From Parasitella parasitica (taxonomy: Eukaryota > Mucoromycota > Mucoromycetes > Mucorales > Mucoraceae): a DNA stretch of 46,010 nucleotides. Both the position numbers and the translations under genes were made by a program. Where the stretch lies: positions 4,669 through 50,678 of the forward strand of contig MU619319.1 of the NCBI GenBank assembly GCA_025201805.1, given 5' to 3'. Numbering within the stretch: the stretch's first letter is position 1; each line of letters starts with the position of its first letter. The notes beneath the pieces were generated by a model that had not been told where the DNA came from, did no database searches, and was given only the letters and a program-made list of their open reading frames with translations. Below, in pieces: positions 1 to 8,325 of this stretch.

Positions 1-329
1 CTAATTCGCAATCAAGTTGGCCGTTGCTCCACCTACTCTTGATGCGCAATATAAAACAAAAAGGCTATTAATCAGCTAACTTTCAGCAAATGATGCCCAG
101 GACAATGAATGAAAGTATATACCATGACATTTTCTCAAAGAGACAAAAATTCATTGTTCTCATATTATTGATGATCATAACGCTATTGTGAACGATCTTT
201 GTATTATTACATTGGTTTAGTTCTTTGTTTAAGAATACAATAGGGCTTACTAAAATTGAAGATGGCGATCTGATATAAATACTCCCTTTCATAACTTCAC
301 ATTGATGAAATATAACCTTTTATCATAAC
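1..329. other. Upstream region of the F-box gene
   Basis: I see no convincing gene in this AT-rich stretch. The only open frame (83-292, minus) is short and has no recognisable composition. It probably holds the promoter and 5' UTR of the F-box gene that starts at 330. Confidence 0.5.
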
Positions 330-2009
330 ATGAAGCATATAAACGAATTCCCACCTGAAATTTTTTCCCGAATCTTTACTTACTTGACATTTTCAGAGAA
401 ACAAAATTGTGCAAGAACTTGTAAAAAGTGGCAAAATTTGATCATGCATTCTAACTTTTATGAAGATTTTCATATTGGGGATGAAGAAAACTTCAAGCTA
501 TTTAATCAGTATTTCCAAGAAGAAGAAAACAAGCCTTATCGTAACCAAATCCGTCGTTTGGGGGTTAAGGTCTACTTTAGTAATGCTGCTAAAGCTGAGG
601 CCGTATTAGCTCTGCCAGAAATACATCCCAACCTTCAAGAACTCGTCTGGGAGAATGGCACTCCCTACGATACTGATGAATCTGATATATCTAAAATAAT
701 TGTTAATGAAAATATTGCTGAGCACTGGAAAAGAATCACTAGTTTTCAAGATTGCAACAACTACTGTTTGTCCTCAAAGATATTGGAGCATGGTGGACTT
801 TGCAACCTGGTTGATTTGCGTGTGATGTTTGTGGGAAAAGAGAGATCCGAATTCAAGTGTAATTCGTTAATTCAACAACTTTCGAATGCTCCTAAACTGA
901 AGACACTAAAACTGGAACATGGTGCAATGTCACTGAGTCATTTACATCAGCTGCATTGTAACGCACAACAACTAGAGGTTCTTTGGTTACAAGATATGGA
1001 ATTAGCATATGTTGGTGTGAACGAGCAGAGGCTCTCAATTTCTCCAAGTAATACATTGAAAGAGCTTCGTATATCTCGCTGTTCGAAAGAATACAATGAA
1101 AACATGTTACAGCATATGAAATACCCGAATTTGAAAACCTTGCAAGTATACTTTTTAGATCAGTTTGACCAGAGATATGGCGAGACCCAGTTGGTCGAAT
1201 TTGTCTCTCATTGTCCATATCTTGAGACTTACGATGTCAACATACAAACAATCACACCGGCAATTTTGGGAGCAATCGATGCAAGTGGAGCCAAATTGAA
1301 AAAAATTACGATTACGATATGGTCCGAGGAGGACCCTCTCAGACAATTCAAGGATGTACTAAAATCTAACCAGAAAGATTTTGTGCACACGATGAAGATC
1401 AACTATTCATATGTTTCTCATTACGATGAAATCAAGATGGGTAAAACTTTCGACGCCTTGGAAGCTTTCCCAAGCCTTAAGAATTTAGATATACAAGCTC
1501 TAAATTATTATCTTTTCCGGGACTTTCCTCTCGGTAATTTTTTGAGGAAAAATCTGCATTTGGAAACACTCAAGCTAAAAGATTGGAAGATTGAAAATCC
1601 AAACCCCCTAAAGAAGCTTTGGAATGATCTTTTGAGCGAATTTACAGCAACAACGATAAAAAATTTGGTCTTGGATAACGTTCGTTGCAAAAGTGAAGAA
1701 TTTGTACCGCTCATTTCGAAAACATGTCCTGAGCTATCCAATCTAACAATTTCACCTGATTATAATTGTGAGTTCCACAATTATGAATTTCCTGATCATA
1801 GCTTTGCTTCTATTACAGTGATTAAGCCACATAATCGCTACTACCAAGTGACAACTGACAAGGAAACTAAATGGTATAAGTTCATCAATGGAACTCTTGA
1901 AAAAACTTATAAAGAGTCGCCTGATCCAAAAAAAAATCGACTTGTCTATTTGAAATATAAAAGCTGCAAGGTTTTGAAGATTGGAGATGCTTATATCGAT
2001 CAACCTTAA
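330..2009 (+). CDS. F-box protein with leucine-rich C-terminal region
   Basis: This is a single 559-residue reading frame. Residues about 4-45 form an F-box: FPPEIFSRIFTYL, then a conserved Cys-Trp region CARTCKKWQNLI. F-box proteins typically link a substrate to Skp1 in SCF ubiquitin ligases. The remaining ~500 residues contain irregular leucine-rich stretches such as LKTLKLEHG, LKELRISRC and LKNLDIQAL, which suggests an RNI-type LRR substrate-binding fold. The first ATG sits just before the F-box, as is usual in the family. F-box/LRR proteins are strongly expanded in Mucorales, so the substrate cannot be guessed. A mariner-type element begins 43 bp after the stop codon, probably within the 3' UTR or terminator region. 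Confidence 0.85.
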   Translation: MKHINEFPPEIFSRIFTYLTFSEKQNCARTCKKWQNLIMHSNFYEDFHIGDEENFKLFNQYFQEEENKPYRNQIRRLGVKVYFSNAAKAEAVLALPEIHPNLQELVWENGTPYDTDESDISKIIVNENIAEHWKRITSFQDCNNYCLSSKILEHGGLCNLVDLRVMFVGKERSEFKCNSLIQQLSNAPKLKTLKLEHGAMSLSHLHQLHCNAQQLEVLWLQDMELAYVGVNEQRLSISPSNTLKELRISRCSKEYNENMLQHMKYPNLKTLQVYFLDQFDQRYGETQLVEFVSHCPYLETYDVNIQTITPAILGAIDASGAKLKKITITIWSEEDPLRQFKDVLKSNQKDFVHTMKINYSYVSHYDEIKMGKTFDALEAFPSLKNLDIQALNYYLFRDFPLGNFLRKNLHLETLKLKDWKIENPNPLKKLWNDLLSEFTATTIKNLVLDNVRCKSEEFVPLISKTCPELSNLTISPDYNCEFHNYEFPDHSFASITVIKPHNRYYQVTTDKETKWYKFINGTLEKTYKESPDPKKNRLVYLKYKSCKVLKIGDAYIDQP

Positions 2010-2052
2010 ATTCAACAACAATTGTCGACTCCCTCTTATTCGCATTATTTAT

Positions 2053-2138
2053 ACAAATTATTGGAAAATAAAATGGCACACATTTGAGAAAAAACTTGGC
2101 GCACTAGTTGAAAAAACAAAATTTGGCGCATAAAAAGG
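2053..2138 (+). repeat. Left terminal inverted repeat of the dead mariner element
   Basis: This end matches the reverse complement of 3563-3677. It has the tip ACAAATTATTGG and three degenerate units: GGCACACATTTGAG, GGCGCACTAGTTG and GGCGCATAAAAAGG. It has fewer units than the right end. It looks like a contraction between ATTGG and ATTTG boundaries of neighbouring units. Confidence 0.75.
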
Positions 2139-2189
2139 TTTAATATTGTCGTATTTGAGGGCTTCTTTACTTTTACATTAATTTTGAAT

Positions 2190-3507
2190 ATGAATGATTT
2201 TGTACATGAAGACGGCCAGGGAAAAATTTTTAACGACAAAAGCATGGCTGTTGCAGTCGTGGAAATGGAAGTAGATGAAGAGATGTATCCCATTGAAACG
2301 GTGACAAATTTTGGGATGTACCAGGAGCTCAAACCACCTGAAAAGCCCGAGAAAAACAATGAAAAGAAAGAAGACAGAGGAGATGTCAAGCTAGAGAACA
2401 ACACGACAACCCGTATCTACAAAAGTTACAAGGAAGTAGAGAAAGAGCAACTGTTTGCTTTTTGGTCTATGAAAAAGGCATGAGTGCTAGAGAAGCAGCC
2501 CTGAAACTTCATATCACTACACGCACAGCACAAAGATGGATAGCGAACGATCAGCGAGATCCTCAAACGTATACCGCAAGAAAAGAGGGTAGTGGAAGAC
2601 CAGTCGGTAGACCAGCAATTATGGATGATCGTCATAAAACACATTTGGTCGACTTAATCGACGAAGAGCCTGCAGTAGTGTTGGATCAGATGATGGATAG
2701 CCTGACAGCCGAGTTCATTGACCTCGAGATATCAAAAACAGCACTGTACAATTTCGTTACCAAAGAACGCAAGATTAGTCTGAAGAGAGCTCACTTCCAT
2801 TCGGTTGAACGCAACTGCTTGGAAAAGATCACAGCAAGAAAGGAATGGGTAGAAAAATGGATGGCCACCGACATGGACTACATGAGCAACTGCGTATTCG
2901 TTGACGAAGCAGCATTTCATATCAACATGAAGCGAGCTATTGCATGGTCAAAAATGGGAACTTGCGCCGTTGTCAAAATACCGAAGACTAGGGCAAAAAC
3001 AACAACAATCTTGGGTGCAACCTGTGCTTTTGGTGTTGTCATTATAAAGTAAGACGTCCTCGAGTAATGCCCACTTCCAAGAAAAGAAAAACCGCTGGAT
3101 CGAGTGGACAAGCTTAAACACAGAGCAAAGGCACTGTTACAGGTCATTACTTTAACTTTATAAGCGACACCATGGACGAAATGGACAAGCACCCAGAGAT
3201 TTTCAAGGACAACTACTTGATCATGCATAATGCTCCAATCCACACAAATGATGATATCAAGCTTCTTATTGAAAGTCGTGGCTACAGATGCGTCTATCTT
3301 CCTCCTTACTCGCCAGAGCTTAACCCTATTGAGCAATTCTGGTCTATTTGTAAGAGTAAACTCAAACGAGAGAAGCTTTTGAAGGAAGAGACACTCACAT
3401 CTAGAATCGGAGATGCATGCAATCAAGTGCTTATTAGTGATCTTAAAGGATTTTGTAAATACTCCTGTGATAGATTCGATGATTGCTTGAAAGGAATGCC
3501 TATCTAG
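2190..3507 (+). pseudogene. Broken Tc1/mariner DDE transposase
   Basis: The protein can be followed through three frames. 2190 to about 2460 gives an acidic/charged N-terminus. About 2460-3052 gives an HTH domain (YEKGMSAREAALKLHITTRTAQRW) and the first catalytic Asp in CVFVDEAAFHIN. About 3046-3507 gives the C-terminus with YLPPYSPELNPIEQFW. Damage visible directly: a one-base loss in a T run near 2458, a frameshift near 3045, an in-frame TAA at 3115, and a His codon (CAT, 3226-3228) in LIMHNAPIH where the family has the second catalytic Asp. The third acidic residue (the E of NPIEQFW) is kept. The gene is dead and its accumulated damage suggests an old insertion. Confidence 0.85.
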
Positions 3508-3562
3508 AAATAAAGATTATTTGTCGCATGTGTCGCATTCAATTTTTGTGCCAAATTTTAAT

Positions 3563-3677
3563 CCATTTATGCGCCAATTTTTTTCCAGTTAGCACGCCAA
3601 TTTTTTTTCCAAATGTGTGCCATTTTATTTTTCAAATGTGCGCCAATCTTTTTTCCAAATGTGCGCCAATAATTTGT
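3563..3677 (-). repeat. Right terminal inverted repeat of the dead mariner element
   Basis: Read on the minus strand, it carries successive units GGCGCACATTTGG, GGCGCACATTTG, GGCACACATTTGG, GGCGTGCTAACTGG and GGCGCATAAATGG, separated by A-rich spacers. The order of the last three units equals the left end, so the right end is the longer form. Confidence 0.75.
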
Positions 3678-3831
3678 GAAAATAGTGTATTAGGATTTAT
3701 ATAAATTTTTCTGCAAAATATATATGTAAGCCAAGAATAATTTGCATCCAAATAAATATACTTTATTACTATTATTATTAGTACATGAACAAATAGAAAA
3801 AAGGGGCAGGAAAAGAAATGAAAGAACAATG

Positions 3832-4890
3832 CTATAAATCCGTCTTTGTAGAAGGTAAAAGAGCACGATTAACAGCGACAATTTCTGTGTCCTGTTTGCT
3901 GCAATTCCTCGTCGACATTGTTGCAGTTGCCTTTGTAGTATCATTTTTGCTATTACTATTATTCTTTAACGATGAAGATTTCTTATTAGCACCACGTGGT
4001 GCTGTTAAATCTCGCCAGACAAAGCAAGAATTACCGGCCATCTGTCTCTTGGGTTTGCGGCCTCTCTTCTTTTTGGGTATACTCAAGGCCATATCCATAT
4101 TTGTGCTGGTAAAAGTGTTGATACCGTCAGCCATTACAGCTGTTGTTTCAGTCAAGAACTGTGGGGTATTTTGCAATGAATTTGGAGCAGAAGAATGTTG
4201 TAGATGCTGTTTCTTTGGTTGTTGCTGTTGCTGTTGTTGTTTTTTAACATCCCAGACTGTAGGTTTAATGAACGTCCAACTGCTGCCATCTCTAGCCTCA
4301 GGGCGAGCAGCATTTGGTGGTCTTCCACGTTTTCTTTTCGGACCAAAGATGGGATGGGGATACTCATCTTGTTTTGCTGCGATCTCTTCCTGCTCATCAG
4401 CCGTGGTAGGAGGTAAATTTAATGTAGGGGGTTCCGATAATGAACGAAATGTGAAAGGTGTACAATAAGGCGAGGTAGAAGGTGATGAATTTTGAGAAGA
4501 ATTTGATACAGAGCGACAGCGGCGAGAATTAATATCTGGTGGAGGTAATAAAAAGGGATTTTCGTGTGTAGGTGAAATTAACGGAGAGCCGCAAAAAGAA
4601 GATGTAGTCGAGGAAGGAGATGAAAAAGTCATAATTGGGCTTGATTGGTAGGGTGACATTGGACTTGTTGAAAGGGAAGATGAGTTGATTGTCGGTTCAA
4701 TGATGTTCAGCTTATTTTTGTCATCTTTGCGCCGATGATCTTGCGTTAGACGAATGCTTGGCAGCTGCTGGTTTTGCTGTTCTTCTTCATCGTTAATAGG
4801 GAAAATTGATTTGACTGAAGGCAATCTACATGAATTTAAAGTAGGTGATGGTGGTTGAAGAAAAACTTCAATAGGTGATGAATTATTCAT
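3832..4890 (-). CDS. AT-hook DNA-binding protein with two hook modules
   Basis: The likely start is the ATG at 4888-4890 (MNNSSPIEVFLQ), giving 352 residues. An ATG 25 codons upstream would only add a hydrophobic 5'-UTR-like peptide. The N-terminal half is low-complexity, rich in Ser-Pro, Asn and Thr, and may be phosphorylated. Two AT-hooks follow, RKRGRPPN and KKKRGRKPKRQ, separated by a poly-Gln run and about 75 residues. Each hook is followed by a similar aromatic block (GSSWTFIKPTVWDV and GNSCFVWRDLTAPRG), so hook plus aromatic block looks like a duplicated module. AT-hooks bind the minor groove of AT-rich DNA, so a nuclear chromatin or transcription role is likely. No catalytic domain is seen. 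The 3' end lies about 150 bp from the mariner element. Confidence 0.75.
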   Translation of the reverse strand: MNNSSPIEVFLQPPSPTLNSCRLPSVKSIFPINDEEEQQNQQLPSIRLTQDHRRKDDKNKLNIIEPTINSSSLSTSPMSPYQSSPIMTFSSPSSTTSSFCGSPLISPTHENPFLLPPPDINSRRCRSVSNSSQNSSPSTSPYCTPFTFRSLSEPPTLNLPPTTADEQEEIAAKQDEYPHPIFGPKRKRGRPPNAARPEARDGSSWTFIKPTVWDVKKQQQQQQQPKKQHLQHSSAPNSLQNTPQFLTETTAVMADGINTFTSTNMDMALSIPKKKRGRKPKRQMAGNSCFVWRDLTAPRGANKKSSSLKNNSNSKNDTTKATATMSTRNCSKQDTEIVAVNRALLPSTKTDL

Positions 4891-5325
4891 TTGCGTATGA
4901 AGACTGTACAAAGAAAAAGAAGAAGAAAAAAATAGAAAAGTACAAGAAACAGAAATGTAAATCAAATATACCTAATCCAGCATTTATTCTAAATAAAATG
5001 GAAACCAGGGAAGCATTTCTACTTCCCAGGCAGTCCTTAATTTTCCATTTTAGACATTTTTTCTATTTATTTTTTACTATTTTGAGGTATTTTTCTATTT
5101 GATTATATTACGTTTTGCGTGTGCCTTGCTTGAGAAAAAGAAGCGAACATCTTTTTAGTGCTTCTAACAAATTCTTTGTTATAATTTAAAGGGTTACTAA
5201 TAAGAAGACAGGGAGAAATTGATCTTGATAATTGAACATTTATACCAGATCTTCGAATGGCTAAAGTTTCAAGCGTGCTGTAAAGTAAATTTTTGGCCTA
5301 AAAGAAATTTTGTTTTAGATATATA

Positions 5326-5810
5326 ATGCCCCTTTTTAACAACTCATACCATCCTAACTATCAAGAGCTCCTGTATTTGTGCATGAATTTTTTGACATTT
5401 CACTCAAAGGATATCTGCCAAGAGAAATCAGATCATGACAATGATGTGTAAATAAAATAATATCTGCTTCATTTTTAAAAACACGATAATTTTTCAGAAA
5501 ATAAATCATCAAAACTGGCATGCGACGAACCCAGAAAACCCATTTGAAAGACTTAGCTATTGAAAATTGATACTATGGATGATGATTTCTGAATATCTCA
5601 CTTTCAGACAACTTAATTAAGCTTTTTTTTTTATAAATTCAGAGCTTTCCGAAGATTAGCATTTCTACTCATTGCCAGCGGATGACTTATTCCGAGATCT
5701 TCTTGTCAATCAACGCTTATAATTTTGGAAGAGCGTATATTTCATTTTATTAGATATAGCCCTCTGTTGAAGATGATGACAATAGCAATGTAGAAGATAA
5801 CAGCAGCTAA
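5326..5810 (+). pseudogene. Relic or unresolved fragment of a spliced gene
   Basis: This stretch looks coding in pieces. From the ATG at 5326 a frame of 40 codons (MPLFNNSYHPNYQELLYLC...) runs to a possible donor at 5446. After an acceptor at 5497 the same phase continues as KINHQNWHATNPENPFERL and stops near 5557. Further on, a piece after the AG at about 5660 (HFYSLPADDLFRDLL) joins in phase across a GT...AG interval to an acidic tail ending at TAA 5808-5810 (PSVEDDDNSNVEDNSS). The middle has no usable donor and at least one frame break. I do not recognise the family. It may be a decayed copy of a multi-copy gene. Confidence 0.35.
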
Positions 5811-6378
5811 ATACACTTTTTACCGAGGATTGTGCAAGTAATTGAAAGATGTATGAGACAAGTCAACTAAAACTATCAAGGCCCACACCCTTTTCCATAA
5901 ACCTAGCTGTAAAAGTGAATAAAATTTCAACGTTTCGTTGCAAAAGTGTTTAAACTGAAGTAAAAATAGCATACTGCACTTCACAATGGTCTGAATGCTC
6001 TCTGAATTGCATTTGTAGATGAGCCATTAGTTTTAGGGACATACTTTTTTAGCTCAGCCGTATCTTTCGTGTTAAACTCTTTCACTATCTAAAAGCTGCA
6101 CTTGCTTGAGGAAACAGAAATGTTGCTAGAAAATACACGCTCTACGAATTGAACAATTTGCAATCTGATGTCCTGTCCACAAAAAAAGTCATTTCTGATT
6201 TTTCACGTTTGCACAATTGACACAGCAATGTAAACTTTGAATTTCAGTACTCATCTGATAGAAATGATCATACAATGCTTTAATTTTGTTTGGAACAATA
6301 AAGAGATCTACCAAAATATGTCAAAAAAGTAGCAAAAAGCCAATAATATATTCTTTTGGAAAGAGTATATACATTTTT
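5811..6378. other. Intergenic region downstream of RPS16
   Basis: I see no gene, repeat or RNA here. It contains the 3' UTR of RPS16, which is transcribed from the minus strand. Confidence 0.5.
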
Positions 6379-7011
6379 TTAACGGTAAGACTTTTGGAAA
6401 CGGGCACGAGCACCGGGACCACCGAACTACAAAGAAAAGCTTTATCAATATACTTTGCCCACATACTCGTTTGGTTTATTCCAATTTTTACCTTCTTGGG
6501 TTCACAACGACGAGGATCAGCAACGAGAAGAGTACGGTCATATTGAACGAGAATCTCTTTAATCTCCTTCTTGGCAGCCTCATCGACATACTTTTGGTAG
6601 AAAGCGACGATAGCCTTAGCAAGAGCTTGACGGATAGCATAAACTTGAGAAGTGTGACCTATAAAAAACATGATATATCTCAAATTTCTGCACATCCCTT
6701 CCACGGAAAATTTAACAAAAATATACTACATACCACCACCGTTGACACGAATTCTGATATCAGTGTTAGCGAAACGCTCTTCACCCAAAAGAAGGATAAC
6801 TTCGTAGACCTTGAATTTCAAGATCTCGGGCTCGAGGAGTTCGATAGGGGAACCGTTAATACGGATGAGACCATGACCACGCTTGCAGTGAGCAACAGCA
6901 GTGGCGGTTTTCTACATGTTGTGCATCAGCATTTATTGCTCATCCACATCTGCAGATATTCTTCCAGTTGCTTTAACTCACCTTACGGCCGAATGTCTGT
7001 ACAGCTTCCAT
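6379..7011 (-). CDS. RPS16: 40S ribosomal protein S16 (uS9)
   Basis: Four exons on the minus strand: 6982-7011, 6734-6911, 6492-6658 and 6379-6426, together 140 residues, near the usual 141-146. All introns are GT-AG and 65-75 nt. The protein starts [19 protein letters not shown], contains [20 protein letters not shown], and ends [17 protein letters not shown]. The C-terminal Lys-Ser-Tyr-Arg tail is the uS9 tail that in ribosomes reaches the P-site tRNA. The junctions are exact: K|K between exons 1 and 2, a split Gly codon between 2 and 3, and KK|FGG between 3 and 4. It is divergent from the LRR gene at 7307, sharing a 295-bp promoter region. Confidence 0.95.
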
Positions 7012-7075
7012 TTTCGGTACTATAATTCAATATAAAAGTTGGTTAAATTTTGATGGATTCGCTGCAGGGCTGTAT

Positions 7076-7093
7076 ATATTGATGCATCAATAT
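7076..7093. promoter_or_regulatory. 18-bp perfect palindrome in the RPS16/LRR divergent promoter
   Basis: The sequence ATATTGATGCATCAATAT is identical to its reverse complement. It lies 65 bp upstream of the RPS16 start codon and 213 bp upstream of the LRR gene start codon. It could be a binding site for a dimeric factor. No factor can be named from the sequence. Confidence 0.4.
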
Positions 7094-7306
7094 TGGATGG
7101 ATGGATTTACCTTTAGATTGAGAGAAAGAACAAAACTATGGGTTCGATTGCTTTTGCTTAATATGTTGTCCCCCGTCCCTGTTCAATGAAGAGCAGCACA
7201 AAAGCGCCTCTTGTCATGGCATCCGGTCCGATTATGTTCGGACCATCACGTGAAATGATTAGTTTCTCAATTAAATAACAACTGGAGCATTTACTGAGAT
7301 TTGTTA

Positions 7307-8218
7307 ATGTCTCTTCCAAGTCTCTACTCAATCTGCTTCGATTATATTACGAATCACACAGAAGATGTCGTCTCTCTAGATGGAATTCCATTCAGACCAG
7401 TTGTTGAGAACATTTTACAACATTTATTTACAACAAACACTCCGCTAAATTCATCGATTCTATGTGCAATTGCAGATTCACACTCCAAGGAGCTTCGAAC
7501 AGCACAATTTACATGGACTAGTGTGTTGTTATCGAAAGCAGCAAATCGCTCGGCGGTTCCTGCTTTGACAGCAATCTCTAAACATTTCCCAAAGTTTATT
7601 ACATGCTTAAAATTAGGGCAAAGCAACCTTGGGGATCAAGACATCTTGTTATTACGTGGATTTACAAATCTTAAAACACTTCATCTGGGAAATAATCCTA
7701 ATATAACAGATCGTGGTGTGTTATATCTTGCAAGCATCACCTCTGCAGCGCCATCTATCGGATTACCTTATCTAGAAGATTTATATTTGAGTGATTTACC
7801 TGGTATCACTGACAAGAGTCTAAAGTTTATTGGGAAAATATCAACACTTTTGTATGTTGATATTTCGAATACAAATATCACAGAAGTAGTAGCACTTCGA
7901 TTTTTACATAAAATGTGTTATAAACGTATCACTAAGATTATTAAACCTTTCGAAATAGAGTCTGCTTTTGATATGCGTGCTAATATGAAACTGTACTGGT
8001 TTATAAAAGACATGGCATTTCAATACGATCGAGGACAAGCGGCAAAACCATTAATAGCCGAGGATACGCCCAATTCAATTCAGCCTAGACTTCATTTCTC
8101 CAGGGATGTGATGACCATTGTTACTGTAAAGAGCAAGGAACCAATGGCTAAAAAACGAAGATTGAATACAAATGACTACTTGGCTATGTTTGAAAAGGAG
8201 TTTGCTGCCGACGATTGA
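7307..8218 (+). CDS. Leucine-rich-repeat protein, possibly LRRC42-like
   Basis: This is an intronless gene of 303 residues, starting at ATG 7307. The N-terminus (SLYSICFDYITNH...) is followed at residues about 105-210 by four to five LRRs: FITCLKLGQSNLGD, LKTLHLGNNPNITDRG, LEDLYLSDLPGITDKS and LLYVDISNTNIT. The C-terminus has a basic patch AKKRRLNTNDYLAMF, which could be a nuclear signal. From memory the N-terminal SLxSxCxxxI pattern followed by few LRRs resembles animal LRRC42, but this is only a suggestion. LRRs mediate protein-protein contacts and no enzyme domain is present. It converges with the transporter pseudogene 107 bp downstream. Confidence 0.75.
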   Translation: MSLPSLYSICFDYITNHTEDVVSLDGIPFRPVVENILQHLFTTNTPLNSSILCAIADSHSKELRTAQFTWTSVLLSKAANRSAVPALTAISKHFPKFITCLKLGQSNLGDQDILLLRGFTNLKTLHLGNNPNITDRGVLYLASITSAAPSIGLPYLEDLYLSDLPGITDKSLKFIGKISTLLYVDISNTNITEVVALRFLHKMCYKRITKIIKPFEIESAFDMRANMKLYWFIKDMAFQYDRGQAAKPLIAEDTPNSIQPRLHFSRDVMTIVTVKSKEPMAKKRRLNTNDYLAMFEKEFAADD

Positions 8219-8325
8219 GCCAATATAGAGGTTGTGATTTGCTTGTTGTACTTATCGAATCATACTAATAAAACACCATGATGATACCAAGATGAAATGA
8301 TTTATTAATGGATAAAAATTACATG

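Larger units (their letters stand above)
2053..3677 (+). mobile_element. Degenerate Tc1/mariner (IS630 superfamily) element with long repeated inverted ends
   Basis: The element is about 1.6 kb. Its outer tips match over ACAAATTATTGG at 2053-2064 and the reverse complement at 3666-3677. Inside the tips both ends carry repeats of a 20-25 bp unit containing GGCGCACATTTG. The encoded protein is a DDE transposase with the PYSPELNPIEQFW signature. The expected TA target duplication is imperfect: TA (2052-2053) on the left, but TG (3677-3678) at the corresponding place on the right. Frameshifts, a stop codon and a lost catalytic aspartate show it cannot transpose by itself. Confidence 0.85.

Noticed and set aside
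3818-4468. 216-codon plus-strand frame opposite the AT-hook gene
   Set aside because: It is rich in Cys/Leu/Phe runs produced by the antisense of poly-Gln and basic codons. The minus strand has recognisable AT-hooks.
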